Shown here: positions 17,745 through 26,299 of the stretch, piece by piece | Position numbering within the stretch: the first letter of the stretch is position 1 | Layout of the letters: every line of letters begins with the position of its first letter | From: Rossellomorea aquimaris | GTDB taxonomy: Bacteria; Bacillota; Bacilli; Bacillales; Bacillaceae_B | Direction of reading: 5' to 3' | Assembly (NCBI RefSeq): GCF_001877785.1 | Contig: NZ_MINN01000117.1 | Span: 283,319 to 347,318 of the forward strand | Length of the DNA: 64,000 nt | Translations under genes and position numbers: made by a program | The notes under the pieces: model-generated | The model's input: only the letters and a program-made list of their open reading frames with translations | The model's database searches: none | What the model was told of the DNA's origin: nothing

Positions 17745-18002
17745 ATGAAAATCAAAACAAATGAAAAAGCAGTCATCTCTTTCATATTAGGTATTGTTTC
17801 ATTATTTCTTATCCAAATCGGACTCATTGTCGGAATTATTGGTGTCGTGATCGCAAGAAAGAGCTTAAATGAAATTAAATCACGCAGCGAAAACGGCAGA
17901 AGTTTCGCCGTTGCCGGTCTGATCATCAACATTCTCGGGATAGTGATCCAGTCTTCGCTCACCATTGCCGGTTTGATCGGCTATATGGCAGTATTCTACT
18001 AG
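17745..18002 (+). CDS. DUF4190-type small membrane protein
   Basis: An 85-aa membrane protein with two hydrophobic segments (AVISFILGIVSLFLIQIGLIVGIIGVVIA and AVAGLIINILGIVIQSSLTIAGLIGYMAVFY) separated by a basic loop (RKSLNEIKSRSENGRS). This is the layout of DUF4190 proteins, often described as putative regulators or of unknown role. GAGGAAAGGAAG lies 12 bases before the ATG, which is rather far; a TTG at 17691 would add 18 residues. A 27-bp palindrome starts 4 bases after the stop. Confidence 0.7.
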   Translation: MKIKTNEKAVISFILGIVSLFLIQIGLIVGIIGVVIARKSLNEIKSRSENGRSFAVAGLIINILGIVIQSSLTIAGLIGYMAVFY

Positions 18003-18006
18003 GTTT

Positions 18007-18033
18007 GGGACAGGGGGACAGGGACACTGTCCC
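18007..18033. repeat. 27-bp palindrome, copy 6
   Basis: Starts 4 bases after the DUF4190-type gene stop. Confidence 0.85.
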
Positions 18034-18168
18034 ACCTATCCATCCACCTCAACTTTTAGAAATTTAATAACTCTACCAAACCTACAAAACTCAAACTTCC
18101 CTCCCCAAACAAATCCCTACTATTAAACCAGTATTTATCATAAAATAGAACTACTGTGCAGCCGGATT

Positions 18169-18195
18169 GGGACAATGTACCTGTCCCCCTGTCCC
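18169..18195. repeat. 27-bp palindrome, copy 7
   Basis: In the leader of the small membrane-protein gene at 18211. Confidence 0.85.
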
Positions 18196-18210
18196 GCAAA
18201 GTGAGGTGAA

Positions 18211-18495
18211 ATGATGAAAAGAAGGGTTGCTTTAATCATATTTTATTTGCTTCATATAATCTTCCCGCTGCTTGTTGCAGCGTCGATTGTGCTGGGGTTT
18301 TTCAGTCATTTTTATTACTTTTTTTCTGCGGCCGCGCTGCCTGTTGTTTGGCTTGTACTCGATATCATTCTCTTAAACTCCATCCGGCGTCTTTGGGGCC
18401 TGCATCTGGTGATCGGACTGACGCTTGCTTATGTGGTGTTCAGGTATTCCGTGAGCATTTTCTTTATGATGGGCGCAAAGACACTCCCATTTTAA
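18211..18495 (+). CDS. Small polytopic membrane protein
   Basis: A 94-aa protein with three hydrophobic helices and few charged residues, which I do not recognise. It begins MMKRRVALIIFYLLHIIFPLL, with GAGGTG just ahead of the start. A 27-bp palindrome (18169-18195) lies in its leader, 15 bases before the start. The next gene follows after 33 bases in the same direction, so the two may be one transcript. Function unknown. Confidence 0.6.
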   Translation: MMKRRVALIIFYLLHIIFPLLVAASIVLGFFSHFYYFFSAAALPVVWLVLDIILLNSIRRLWGLHLVIGLTLAYVVFRYSVSIFFMMGAKTLPF

Positions 18496-18528
18496 ACTTT
18501 ATACTTAACCCGGATTGGAGGTAAACCA

Positions 18529-19179
18529 TTGATTAAATCACCCTTATTATTGGCAGCATCATTCGTTCTGTTTCTCATTTCTTTCCTCTTGAGGTTCCCC
18601 TACACCTCTCTCAAAGCACCTGAAATGGAAATCATCCTGACGAGACATCTCAACCTTGCCTTTCATCTCTCCATTCTTTCACATGTATTGATGATCGCAA
18701 GTGTGACCGTTCTTTGGTTCGCCCTTAAAAGATTCCAATTGCTAGCCGTAACCATCGCGTTTGTCTTCGTCCTGTCCTCTCCCGCACTGTCCGTGGACTT
18801 ATATCAGAAATTCATGGCAGAAGGGGTTGAAAAGGTAAACTATATCGCAGACGACAGCGTATGTATGTTTGACGTCCCTGACTGGGATAACCCGAGGACC
18901 ATGACCGCCGAATGCGAAATGACTTTTGAGAACACCGGCGATGAGAATCTGACATTCACATACAGCTTCGATGAAAACAACTATAAACCGGTCCCTTTCC
19001 TTAATCAGGGAGCTCCGTTCCACGCCGAACTAAAAGCAAAAGAAAAGAAAACCATCCGCTTCAGTACGATGATCGAAGCCCCCGAGGGAGCCGACGGCCA
19101 CATCGGAGGCGTCCAGGGCCCGCGCATCATCTTGTATATGGGGAAGGGACAGGGGGACAGGGACACTGTCCCAGAGTAG
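18529..19179 (+). CDS. Membrane protein with extracytoplasmic beta domain; repeat-encoded tail
   Basis: A 216-aa protein of unknown function. Three hydrophobic helices fill the first ~95 residues, followed by a domain with FENTGDENLTFTYSFDENNY and KKTIRFSTMIEAPEGADG sequence that resembles DUF4352- or NEAT-like beta sandwiches only in general style. The TTG start has GGAGGT 6 bases ahead. The last twelve codons (GKGQGDRDTVPE) and the approach to the stop are made by a 27-bp palindrome (19146-19172), so the natural C-terminus was probably near IILYMG. Confidence 0.6.
   Translation: MIKSPLLLAASFVLFLISFLLRFPYTSLKAPEMEIILTRHLNLAFHLSILSHVLMIASVTVLWFALKRFQLLAVTIAFVFVLSSPALSVDLYQKFMAEGVEKVNYIADDSVCMFDVPDWDNPRTMTAECEMTFENTGDENLTFTYSFDENNYKPVPFLNQGAPFHAELKAKEKKTIRFSTMIEAPEGADGHIGGVQGPRIILYMGKGQGDRDTVPE
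19146..19172. repeat. 27-bp palindrome, copy 8 (inside a gene end)
   Basis: Read through as the C-terminal codons of the gene at 18529-19179. Confidence 0.9.
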
Positions 19180-19587
19180 ATCGAGGAAAGAGGCAAGGGA
19201 AAAATCAAGGGGACAGGCACCACGGTCTTTAAACCGCAGTTCAATGTCCTCTTGGTTTCCTTTTTTAATCACCATTCTTCCCTCATCATTAGATAACCTC
19301 CGGGTGGAATCTTCCAGGTCTTCCAAACACTTGTCCACCAAGGGCTTATTTGGCATGCCTTCTTTTGTCCCCTTCGCCCTTGATGAACACTTCACAAACC
19401 ATTGGCGTGTTTGTCAAGAGCGACTGCGGCGACCAAGAACCTTACTTTTGGGCTTTTGGGTTAAAGATAGTGCCCTTTACAATTTTCAATAAGTTTTTTG
19501 ACAATACCCCCTTTTCCAAAATATGTTATCCCGTTCGATTTTTTCTCTATGATAAAATAGAAAATATAACCAAAGGAGTCTGGTAAT
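19180..19587. other. Intergenic stretch with a hairpin repeat and a possible antisense remnant
   Basis: It contains a hairpin-family copy (19209-19251). On the minus strand a frame over about 19030-19395 reads MPNKPLVDKCLEDLEDSTRRL, then NDEGRMVIKKGNQEDIEL before running into the repeat; it has a coding look but no good ribosome site and overlaps the 3' end of the previous gene. I treat it as a possible remnant and not as a gene. Confidence 0.35.
19209..19251. repeat. Second hairpin family, copy 1
   Basis: GGGGACAGGCACCACGGTC, TTTAAA, CCGCAGTTCAATGTCCTC: a long imperfect hairpin preceded by AAAAATCAAG. Confidence 0.7.
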
Positions 19588-20496
19588 GTGAAATACATCA
19601 TGATCGGGACGGCTTGTCTGATGGTCATCGGGATCATCGCAGGCACGTATTTTTTTGAAAAAGAGCCACATGTAACTCAGCCGGAGACACCTGAAATAAG
19701 TGATCCAGGTCCCCCTCCACTTCAAGCGGTGAATGAAGCTGCCACTGTCGGATACTCGCTTCAACAGGAGCAGCTGCAGACCACCTACAACAATGGAGAG
19801 AAGTGGATTCAAGTTCCCGTGGAAAAAGAGAATCTATTCCAAGGGGAGTATTCCGGGAGTGAGGACGAGCTGATAGAGGATAGTTATATTCTGACAGAAG
19901 ATCTTGCTGCCTTCTTATATGCCCGTGACTATTCCGTCGATAAAAGCGTCCGATTGCTTTTTTCAAAGGACAAAGGGGAGACATGGGAAGATGCCCAGGT
20001 CACAGCTTCTTCTCCGCCCATCCGTTTCAGGAAAGTCGGCTTTCTCAATGAGTCCTCCGGTTATGTGATTCTTTCAGCCGACAGGACGATGTCACAGGAA
20101 TTGACAACTGTTTATTTGACGAAAGACGGAGGGGAATCGTGGAAGGAGACGCCACGCCCCGACACCACGCGGCTCATTTATGACGGGGGATTTGTTGATG
20201 AAGACACTGGCTTTCTGTCGTTCGGGATCCTCAACCCGGAAGAACCGGATCTTCATGTCACACAAGACGGGGGAAATTCGTGGAACAAAGCAGCGATGGA
20301 AATCCCGGATCAATATAAAAGGATCTTTGTCATGGCGGAGGTCCCCTTCAAAGAAGGTGACCACCTGACAGCCTGCGTCAAACAAGGTCCGAACGGTGAT
20401 TATAAAGGCGGAAAAGTGAAAGGGAAATTCATCTCTGAAGATCAGGGACGGACCTGGTCATTCCAGGAGGAGGTACAGCCAGATGAAACCGACTAA
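19588..20496 (+). CDS. Exported Asp-box (BNR) beta-propeller protein
   Basis: A 302-aa protein with an N-terminal anchor or signal segment (MKYIMIGTACLMVIGIIAGTYFF) and four Asp-box repeats: SKDKGETWED, TKDGGESWKE, TQDGGNSWNK and SEDQGRTWSF. These mark bladed propellers as in sialidase-type or photosystem-assembly-like proteins. No sialidase catalytic residues are evident, so a binding or scaffold role outside the membrane is more likely. GTG start with AAAGGAG upstream. It overlaps the next gene by 14 bases and so forms a pair with it. Confidence 0.75.
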   Translation: MKYIMIGTACLMVIGIIAGTYFFEKEPHVTQPETPEISDPGPPPLQAVNEAATVGYSLQQEQLQTTYNNGEKWIQVPVEKENLFQGEYSGSEDELIEDSYILTEDLAAFLYARDYSVDKSVRLLFSKDKGETWEDAQVTASSPPIRFRKVGFLNESSGYVILSADRTMSQELTTVYLTKDGGESWKETPRPDTTRLIYDGGFVDEDTGFLSFGILNPEEPDLHVTQDGGNSWNKAAMEIPDQYKRIFVMAEVPFKEGDHLTACVKQGPNGDYKGGKVKGKFISEDQGRTWSFQEEVQPDETD

Positions 20497-21328
20497 AAAA
20501 AGAAGTGGGCGTCTACTATTCATCTTATCCATCATCCTGTTCATCTTCCAGATGGGATACCTGTTCCTGCACGCCGCATATAACTTGGAATATATCGATA
20601 ATCGTCTATTCTATGTAGTCAATATCCTGATTGTGGCGGGCACGGCAGCTTCTATCTTCCTCCTCTTTGCCATTCCGAAAATGTGGAAGATCATCTCATC
20701 CGTAACAGCGATTATTCTCATCCTCCTTCAAGGGGGCCTCATCCTGAACCATGGTCAGCAGACCAAACAGATTGTAAGCTTTTCACCCGATATGAAAAAT
20801 CAGTTCGTCTTAAAAGAAGACAGAAAAACGGGTGAGGCCGTTTATTATAGAACCTATTACCGGATCTTCGCACGACCGAAAGAAGTCCTTCCCTACGAAA
20901 CTCAAGGGAAATTCAAGTTAAAATGGCTTGAAAATGACATCGCGACGTTGACCTACCGTGCATCTGACAACAGCATTCACCAGTACATCGGTACATACGG
21001 CGCAAGAGATTCGGGCATTTCTTATTCCTATGTCGGCCCGACAATTCAGGGTCAGTGGGAAGGAAACGATGCAAGAATCGACAGCAGGCCAGAAGGAATC
21101 TCCATCAACTACAACGGGAAATCCGGACAGTATAGCTGGGACAACGTCGTCCAATTCGGTACCATTGCCATCGTCCTTTTGAGGGCCGGTGAGGCGGAAT
21201 GGACAATCGGATTGAATGAAAATTTTCAAAGTCACTCGAATGATCCGAAGCCTCCCTCTGGAGAGATTACGTTGTATCGGGCGAGTATGGATCGTGTCGA
21301 GCCAGTCAAACTTACATTCATTGAATAG
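20483..21328 (+). CDS. Membrane protein, partner of the propeller protein
   Basis: A 281-aa protein that I do not recognise. Three hydrophobic helices (about 10-95) precede an extracytoplasmic domain of about 185 residues rich in beta-strand sequence (YRTYYRIFARPKEVLPYETQ, LKWLENDIATLTYRASDNS). AGGAGG lies within the upstream gene's end ahead of the ATG. The 14-base overlap with the Asp-box gene argues for co-production and perhaps a complex. A strong terminator follows 4 bases after the stop. Confidence 0.6.
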   Translation: MKPTKKRSGRLLFILSIILFIFQMGYLFLHAAYNLEYIDNRLFYVVNILIVAGTAASIFLLFAIPKMWKIISSVTAIILILLQGGLILNHGQQTKQIVSFSPDMKNQFVLKEDRKTGEAVYYRTYYRIFARPKEVLPYETQGKFKLKWLENDIATLTYRASDNSIHQYIGTYGARDSGISYSYVGPTIQGQWEGNDARIDSRPEGISINYNGKSGQYSWDNVVQFGTIAIVLLRAGEAEWTIGLNENFQSHSNDPKPPSGEITLYRASMDRVEPVKLTFIE

Positions 21329-21332
21329 CAAG

Positions 21333-21368
21333 AATCCGGGATCGATTACTGATCCCGGATTTCTTTTT
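21333..21368 (+). terminator. Rho-independent terminator
   Basis: AATCCGGGATC and its complement around a 7-base loop, followed by TCTTTTT. Confidence 0.9.
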
Positions 21369-21415
21369 ATTTGGGTCGTTCGGCGAGTATTGAAAACCAG
21401 GAGGGAAAAACCAAG

Positions 21416-21457
21416 CGGACAGGTCCCCCGGCCTTTAAACCGCAGTTCCTGTCCCCC
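21416..21457. repeat. Second hairpin family, copy 2
   Basis: CGGACAGGTCCCCCGGCC, TTTAAA, CCGCAGTTCCTGTCCCCC, preceded by GAAAAACCAAG. Confidence 0.75.
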
Positions 21458-21466
21458 CTGGCTTCA

Positions 21467-23113
21467 CTATCTCCCTGGCTTCAGAATACGGGACAAGGGA
21501 CCTGTCCCCCCGTCCCCCTTCCCCATCACAACCCGCACCACTTCCTCCACAAATACCGGTGTTTTCACGAAGGCGCTTTTGATGTGAAGGCGTTCGGTCC
21601 GTTTGTGGGCGTCTTTGCCGAAGGGGCCGACGTTCAGGACGGGGCCTTCGAGTTTGTGCATTTCAGCGAACGGGATGGTGTAGGTGGTGTCCCACACCGG
21701 GGTGTTCTTTTCATAGACGGCCCAGCCTTTGTTTTCGTCCTTGTAGTTCACATAGCTCAAATCCGAGATTCCGTTAAAGTAATGGACCTGTTCGACCGGG
21801 AGTTCAAAGTGCTCCTTCCCCGATTTCACGAGCGCCGCCATACATTCTTCCACCAGTGGATGGCTGGACGTGTTCACGGGCGGATAATAAGGCGGGGTGA
21901 ACATGATGACCATCGCCGGGGCGAGTTCCTGGCAGTTGATCATCAGGGTATCGGCGATGCGGAACGACTTTTCCCGGTCGTCCCCTTCATGGACCGCGAT
22001 ATCATGCTTGAGGGATTCGATATACTCCCGGCCGAGCTTCTTCTCCGCATAAGCCACAAGCTCAGAATAGCGGAGCACGCCTACTTCCCCCACCGACGGA
22101 ATGCCTTCCCTTTCACACAGCTCGCGGTACCACTGATTGCACTCTGCCGCCGCGGACAGGGCGACCTGCTCGAATGCATTCATGACATCGGCAGCCGTCT
22201 TCTTCATCGTAAACACATTGTAGAGGGCAACGGTCCCGAACGGCGTCTGCGCTGAGTAGTTCAACCTGAGATCGTCCTGCTGCAGTGTCACCGGAAGCGG
22301 TGTCCCTTCGCCGAGATCGGCTTCCTTGAACATCGGATTCCATTCCATCTTCCTCGTCAAAAATGAAGCGATGAACGGTGAGGTGATCCCGCTGAGCGGC
22401 TCCCCCACATGCGTTTCCCTCCCATAGAACAAGGCGGAGGGCATGATTTTCCCGATTGTTCCCGAATAGACCTTATACGCCGTATCGGTCGGATTTTGGG
22501 AAAACACCGGCTCCCCGTTCAGGAACAACGTATAGTCAAAGCCGTGCTTCTCCTTCAATTCATTCAGGTAGACTACAGCAGCACGCATCCCTGAGGAATT
22601 CACTTCTTCATCCGGCACCGTCACCAGGACAAGATTGACCGGCCAGCCTTCATCGGCGGCTTTTTCAATGAGCTGCATGTGAATGGCCAGTCCTGCCTTC
22701 ATGTCCATCGTCCCCCTGCCCCACAGGTAGTTCCCCGATTTCAGGTCCTCCTGTGCATCCGGGTAAAGCTCATCGATGTAGTTCTCAAGCTCCCTCGTCA
22801 ACTGTTCGGGGCTGAAGGCGAGGGCTTCAAGTTCCCCGTATTCCTCCGTGCCGACTGTATCGAAATGACTGATCAGCACGATGGTCTTCTCCGCCTTCTC
22901 ATGTTTATAAAGAGCCGTAAAAAAACGCCTGCCGTAATCTGCATCCCCGAGATGAAGATGAGCGGGGTTCTCACGGAAGTAAGGAACACCTTTCATCTTT
23001 TCATATACTTTCCCGGCAAATTCGATTTCCCCTTCTGTCAGCGTACGGCTGTGCCAGCCGACCAGTTCACAAAGCAGGGCCCGCAGCGAATCAGGTGTCC
23101 CCCACTGTCTCAT
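21467..23113 (-). CDS. rocB: M20 peptidase, RocB-like; repeat-encoded tail
   Basis: A 548-aa zinc peptidase or deacylase of the M20 family, resembling RocB of bacilli, whose substrate is not established. Metal and catalytic motifs: SHFDTVG (His83, Asp85), GRGTMDMKAG (Asp137) and PDEE (Glu169-170). It overlaps the aminotransferase gene upstream by 4 bases and closes the TRAP operon. The natural end is probably near VVRVVMGK; the last residues (GDGGTGPLSRILKPGR) are read from a 27-bp palindrome (21490-21516) and flanking sequence. Possible substrates are N-acyl or N-carbamoyl amino acids; this is inference. Confidence 0.82.
   Translation of the reverse strand: MRQWGTPDSLRALLCELVGWHSRTLTEGEIEFAGKVYEKMKGVPYFRENPAHLHLGDADYGRRFFTALYKHEKAEKTIVLISHFDTVGTEEYGELEALAFSPEQLTRELENYIDELYPDAQEDLKSGNYLWGRGTMDMKAGLAIHMQLIEKAADEGWPVNLVLVTVPDEEVNSSGMRAAVVYLNELKEKHGFDYTLFLNGEPVFSQNPTDTAYKVYSGTIGKIMPSALFYGRETHVGEPLSGITSPFIASFLTRKMEWNPMFKEADLGEGTPLPVTLQQDDLRLNYSAQTPFGTVALYNVFTMKKTAADVMNAFEQVALSAAAECNQWYRELCEREGIPSVGEVGVLRYSELVAYAEKKLGREYIESLKHDIAVHEGDDREKSFRIADTLMINCQELAPAMVIMFTPPYYPPVNTSSHPLVEECMAALVKSGKEHFELPVEQVHYFNGISDLSYVNYKDENKGWAVYEKNTPVWDTTYTIPFAEMHKLEGPVLNVGPFGKDAHKRTERLHIKSAFVKTPVFVEEVVRVVMGKGDGGTGPLSRILKPGR
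21490..21516. repeat. 27-bp palindrome, copy 9 (inside rocB end)
   Basis: Read through as part of the RocB-like C-terminus. Confidence 0.9.
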
Positions 23114-24291
23114 GATAAAACCTCCTTATCTTGTAAAAACGATATATTCAGCCAGCTCTCCAGCCTGTTCATCGCTTCCTTCAATAATTCCATGCTGTAG
23201 GCAAACGAAATACGGATGTAGCCTTCCCCAAACTCTGTAAACGAGCTTCCGGGAACAACAGCCACCCGCGCTTCCTTTAAAAGCCGATTCGCAAATTCCA
23301 GCGAAGGCATGCCAAACTGTTTAATAGAAGGAAAAATATAAAAAGCCCCTGTCGGCATGACCACATCAAAGCCCATCAGCGTCAGCCGCCTGTAAACATA
23401 ATCCCGTCTTTCCCTGTACGCGATATTCATCTGTGCCGGCACATGCCGGTTATTGTTCAATGCCTCGATCGCCGCGTATTGTCCAGGGACAGATGCACAG
23501 ACACCGTTGTACAAATGGACTTTCAGGACATGCTCCATAATCGGAGCCGGCCCGAGGACATACCCGATTCTCCAGCCCGTCATCGAGTGGGATTTGGACA
23601 GGCCGTGGATGAGGAAAAGCCGCTCCTTCAATTGAGCATACGAGGCAAACGTATGATGCCCCCCTTCAAGCGTATTCTCACTGTAGATTTCATCCGAGAC
23701 GATGTACACATCGTATTTTCCAATCAATGCAGCCAATTCGTCCATCTCCCCCTTATCAAGGGAAACCCCCGTAGGATTCGACGGATAATTGAATAGAATC
23801 GCCTTTGTTTTTCCCGTAATCAGGGCTTCCAGCTTTTCAGGGGAAGGTTTGAATTCCGTCAGGGAGGTGTCCAGATAGACCGCCTTCGCCCCGCACATCG
23901 TGATGATCGGCTCGTACCCTGAATAAAGCGGTGCGGGAAGGATCACCTCATCCCCTTTTTCCAAAATCGTCCTGAACACCGAATCCAGCGCTTCGCTTGC
24001 CCCGGTCGTCACGATAATTTCCGTTTCGGCTTCATAGTCAAGCTCATATGCCTCTGCAAAAAAATTCCTGATGGCCATTCGCAATTCGAGCAGACCCGCA
24101 TTATGCGAGTAAATGGTCTGATTCGAAGCAATGGCAGAAATCCCGGCTTCCTTCACCGCTTCCGGTGTGGGAAAGTCAGGCTGGCCTATGGTCAAATTGA
24201 TGGCATCCGGATAGTGGACGAGCTGATTGGAAAACTGACGGATACCCGGGATGACCAACCCTTGTGCTGCTGTATTGATGGATAACGACAT
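23110..24291 (-). CDS. Class I/II PLP aminotransferase (PatA/AspC-like)
   Basis: A 393-aa fold-type I aminotransferase. PLP lysine is Lys233 in SKSHSMTGWRIGY; also NPTG (172-175), YPSNPTG and the DEIYSE motif (200-205), and a C-terminal arginine in YIRISFAYS for the substrate carboxylate. It resembles PatA, the N-acetyl-LL-diaminopimelate aminotransferase of bacilli, but here it lies in a TRAP uptake operon between dctM and an M20 peptidase, which suggests a catabolic amino-acid or keto-acid reaction. The 4-base overlap with rocB shows coupling. Substrate not determined. Confidence 0.83.
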   Translation of the reverse strand: MSLSINTAAQGLVIPGIRQFSNQLVHYPDAINLTIGQPDFPTPEAVKEAGISAIASNQTIYSHNAGLLELRMAIRNFFAEAYELDYEAETEIIVTTGASEALDSVFRTILEKGDEVILPAPLYSGYEPIITMCGAKAVYLDTSLTEFKPSPEKLEALITGKTKAILFNYPSNPTGVSLDKGEMDELAALIGKYDVYIVSDEIYSENTLEGGHHTFASYAQLKERLFLIHGLSKSHSMTGWRIGYVLGPAPIMEHVLKVHLYNGVCASVPGQYAAIEALNNNRHVPAQMNIAYRERRDYVYRRLTLMGFDVVMPTGAFYIFPSIKQFGMPSLEFANRLLKEARVAVVPGSSFTEFGEGYIRISFAYSMELLKEAMNRLESWLNISFLQDKEVLS

Positions 24292-24320
24292 AATCTTTCA
24301 CACACCTTTCACCACGTAAA

Positions 24321-25604
24321 CTACTTCATCAACCCCGGCAGCCATAGGGTATGCGGCGGGAAGAATGTAATGACAAGAAGACAAATGATCATCGACACCA
24401 GGAACGGAACGATCGCCCATGCAATTTTCTCAAACCGAACGCCGCCGACACTCGAAGCCACAAACAGATTCACCCCAAGAGGAGGGGTGATGAACCCGAT
24501 GGCAAGATTGGCAACCAGGATGACGCCGAAATGGATAGGATCCACTCCCACGGCGGTCACGATCGGCAGCAGGATCGGCGTCAGCACGACCAGGGCGGAG
24601 ATCGTATCGATAAACATCCCGACAACCAGCAGCAGGATGTTGATCGCAATCAGGATAATGAACGGATTCGTGGACAAGTCGGTCAAAAAGGCAGAGATAT
24701 CGCTTGGAATCTGTTCCAGCGTCATGAAATATGCGAACGAAACGGAGAGACCGATGATGATCATCGTAGTCGCGTTGATGACCACCGCTTCACGGAAACA
24801 TTCAAATACGGATGACCACGTCAGTTCCTTGTAGACGAAGAGACCGACTATCAGAGAATAGACCACGGCCACCACGGCGGCTTCCGTCGGGGAGAATACG
24901 CCCCCGTATATCCCTCCCAGAATGATGACCGGAATCAATAACGCCCACTTGGCATCGTTCGCCGCTTTCAGGACATCCTTAAAGCGAAACGGCATCGCGG
25001 CCTCCGGTTTGTAGCCCCTTTTCCGCGAAATGATATAGGCGGTAAACATTAAGCCCCCTCCAATCAAAAACCCTGGAAGAATCCCCGCAAGGAACATGCT
25101 GCCTACGGATACACCGCCGATGACACCGTACAGAACGAACGGGATGCTCGGGGGAATGATGACCCCGATCGACCCGGCGGATGCCGCTACGGCCGATGCA
25201 AAACCGCCTTCATATTTCCGGGCCATCATCGCAGGAATCATGAATCCGCCGATCGCTGCCACTGTCGCAGGACCTGAACCGGAAATCGCTGCAAAAAACA
25301 TACATGCGACGATCGTTACCATCGAAAGCCCGCCCGTCATCCAGCCGACCATCGCGGTTGCCAGGTTCAACAGTCTCTGCGACACGCCGCCCTTCCCCAT
25401 CAGGATTCCCGCAAGCATAAAGAAAGGGATCGCGAGCAGCGGGAAAGAATCCAATGACGTGAAGGCTTTCTGCGTGATGATATTCAAAGGGAGGGTCGAA
25501 CCGAAATAAATCGCCACAAGCGATGAAACACCCAATGATATGGCAATCGGGACACCGATTAACAAACAGACGGCAAGTGAGCCGAATAACAAGGCTACGA
25601 TCAT
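24321..25604 (-). CDS. dctM: TRAP transporter large permease (DctM)
   Basis: A 427-aa membrane protein with about twelve helices and the glycine/proline-rich DctM signatures GVPIAISLGVSSL, PFFMLAGILMGKGGVSQRL and GSIGVIIPPSIPFVLYGVIGGVSVGSMFLAG. It is the transport subunit of a Na+-coupled tripartite transporter for an organic acid. It overlaps dctQ by 4 bases and is followed by the aminotransferase after 29 bases. The true substrate (dicarboxylate, keto acid, N-acyl amino acid) is not readable from the permease. Confidence 0.92.
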   Translation of the reverse strand: MIVALLFGSLAVCLLIGVPIAISLGVSSLVAIYFGSTLPLNIITQKAFTSLDSFPLLAIPFFMLAGILMGKGGVSQRLLNLATAMVGWMTGGLSMVTIVACMFFAAISGSGPATVAAIGGFMIPAMMARKYEGGFASAVAASAGSIGVIIPPSIPFVLYGVIGGVSVGSMFLAGILPGFLIGGGLMFTAYIISRKRGYKPEAAMPFRFKDVLKAANDAKWALLIPVIILGGIYGGVFSPTEAAVVAVVYSLIVGLFVYKELTWSSVFECFREAVVINATTMIIIGLSVSFAYFMTLEQIPSDISAFLTDLSTNPFIILIAINILLLVVGMFIDTISALVVLTPILLPIVTAVGVDPIHFGVILVANLAIGFITPPLGVNLFVASSVGGVRFEKIAWAIVPFLVSMIICLLVITFFPPHTLWLPGLMK

Positions 25605-26092
25605 ACCCTCACCTCCCTTGAAGGCGGTTCATCGGCATTCCGCCAGATTCCCGCCAGCTGCTGGAGAAGTCTGAGCGCCATTCCCGCCCCTCCCAAAGGG
25701 ATTGCAAGAAACGGCACCCACATCGGCAGCTGCATCGCCGGGGTGACCTGTCCGTTTTGGAGGCTCGCCAGAACGAGCTGCGTCCCAAAGACGGCAAGAA
25801 ACAGCGCAAGCAGGAACCAGATGAGCAGAGCGGCCGTATCAATCACTTTCCTGGCCGTGCCTTTAAACAGTTCGATAAAGCTTTCGATGCGGATATGCTG
25901 TCTCTTTTTCACTGCATAACTTGCTCCGATCCACACTTGAAAGATATGTATATAACGGGCCATTTCCTCCGTCCAGCTCGGTGCAGAAGAGAACACATAC
26001 CGTCCCACCACCTGGCTGAAAATGAGTGCCACCATCAGGGCAAGCGTCAAGACCAGTATCGTTTCTTCGAATACGTCGAATTTCTTTTTCAT
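25601..26092 (-). CDS. dctQ: TRAP transporter small permease (DctQ)
   Basis: A 163-aa protein with four hydrophobic helices and the DctQ motif SAPSWTEEMARYIHIFQVWIG around residues 36-56. It joins DctM in the membrane. It is separated from dctP by a 207-base gap that holds a terminator-like hairpin and a 123-base repeat element, an unusual interruption inside a TRAP operon that may lower permease expression relative to the binding protein. Confidence 0.9.
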   Translation of the reverse strand: MKKKFDVFEETILVLTLALMVALIFSQVVGRYVFSSAPSWTEEMARYIHIFQVWIGASYAVKKRQHIRIESFIELFKGTARKVIDTAALLIWFLLALFLAVFGTQLVLASLQNGQVTPAMQLPMWVPFLAIPLGGAGMALRLLQQLAGIWRNADEPPSREVRV

Positions 26093-26109
26093 CTAAGAAG
26101 CCCCTTTCT

Positions 26110-26232
26110 AAGAAAAGCGCAAGCGCCTTGATCAGACCCGGCAAGCGCGGGAGGTCCCCCCTATGAAAACGCTCTTTGACTTCATAGGGCGGACCGGAAC
26201 GTCTCGGGGGGCCAGGCGCCGGAGCTGGATCA
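26110..26232. repeat. 123-base structured repeat element (AAGAAAAGCG...GGAGCTGGA type)
   Basis: It begins AAGAAAAGCGCAAGCGCC and ends GGCGCCGGAGCTGGA, with an inner hairpin GGTCC..CCCTATGAA against TTCATAGGG..GGACC (26153-26195). Same ends and same size as the insert at 63049-63172. Non-coding. Confidence 0.8.
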
Positions 26233-26249
26233 TTCTCGAATTTTTTTCT

Positions 26250-26286
26250 AAAAAAGCAAGGAATCAAAGTGAACCTTGATCCCTTG
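26250..26286 (-). terminator. Terminator-like hairpin between dctP and dctQ
   Basis: Minus strand CAAGGGATCAAGG pairs with CTTTGATTCCTTG (13 bp with G-T pairs) and is followed by CTTTTTT. It probably gives partial termination so that dctP exceeds dctQM. Confidence 0.75.
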
Positions 26287-26299
26287 TTTCATCCCGGTG

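Noticed and set aside
19030..19395. Antisense 121-codon frame with coding look
   Set aside because: No ribosome site, overlaps the end of a better gene and its second half is repeat and antisense sequence; noted only as a possible remnant.
21371..22255. A 294-codon frame opposite the rocB gene
   Set aside because: It is antisense to a well supported M20 peptidase and starts inside the repeat; composition is that of a shadow frame.
24351..24834. Long plus-strand frames opposite dctM (about 154 codons)
   Set aside because: Rich in R, H, D and T, with no ribosome site; a shadow of the strongly conserved permease gene on the other strand.
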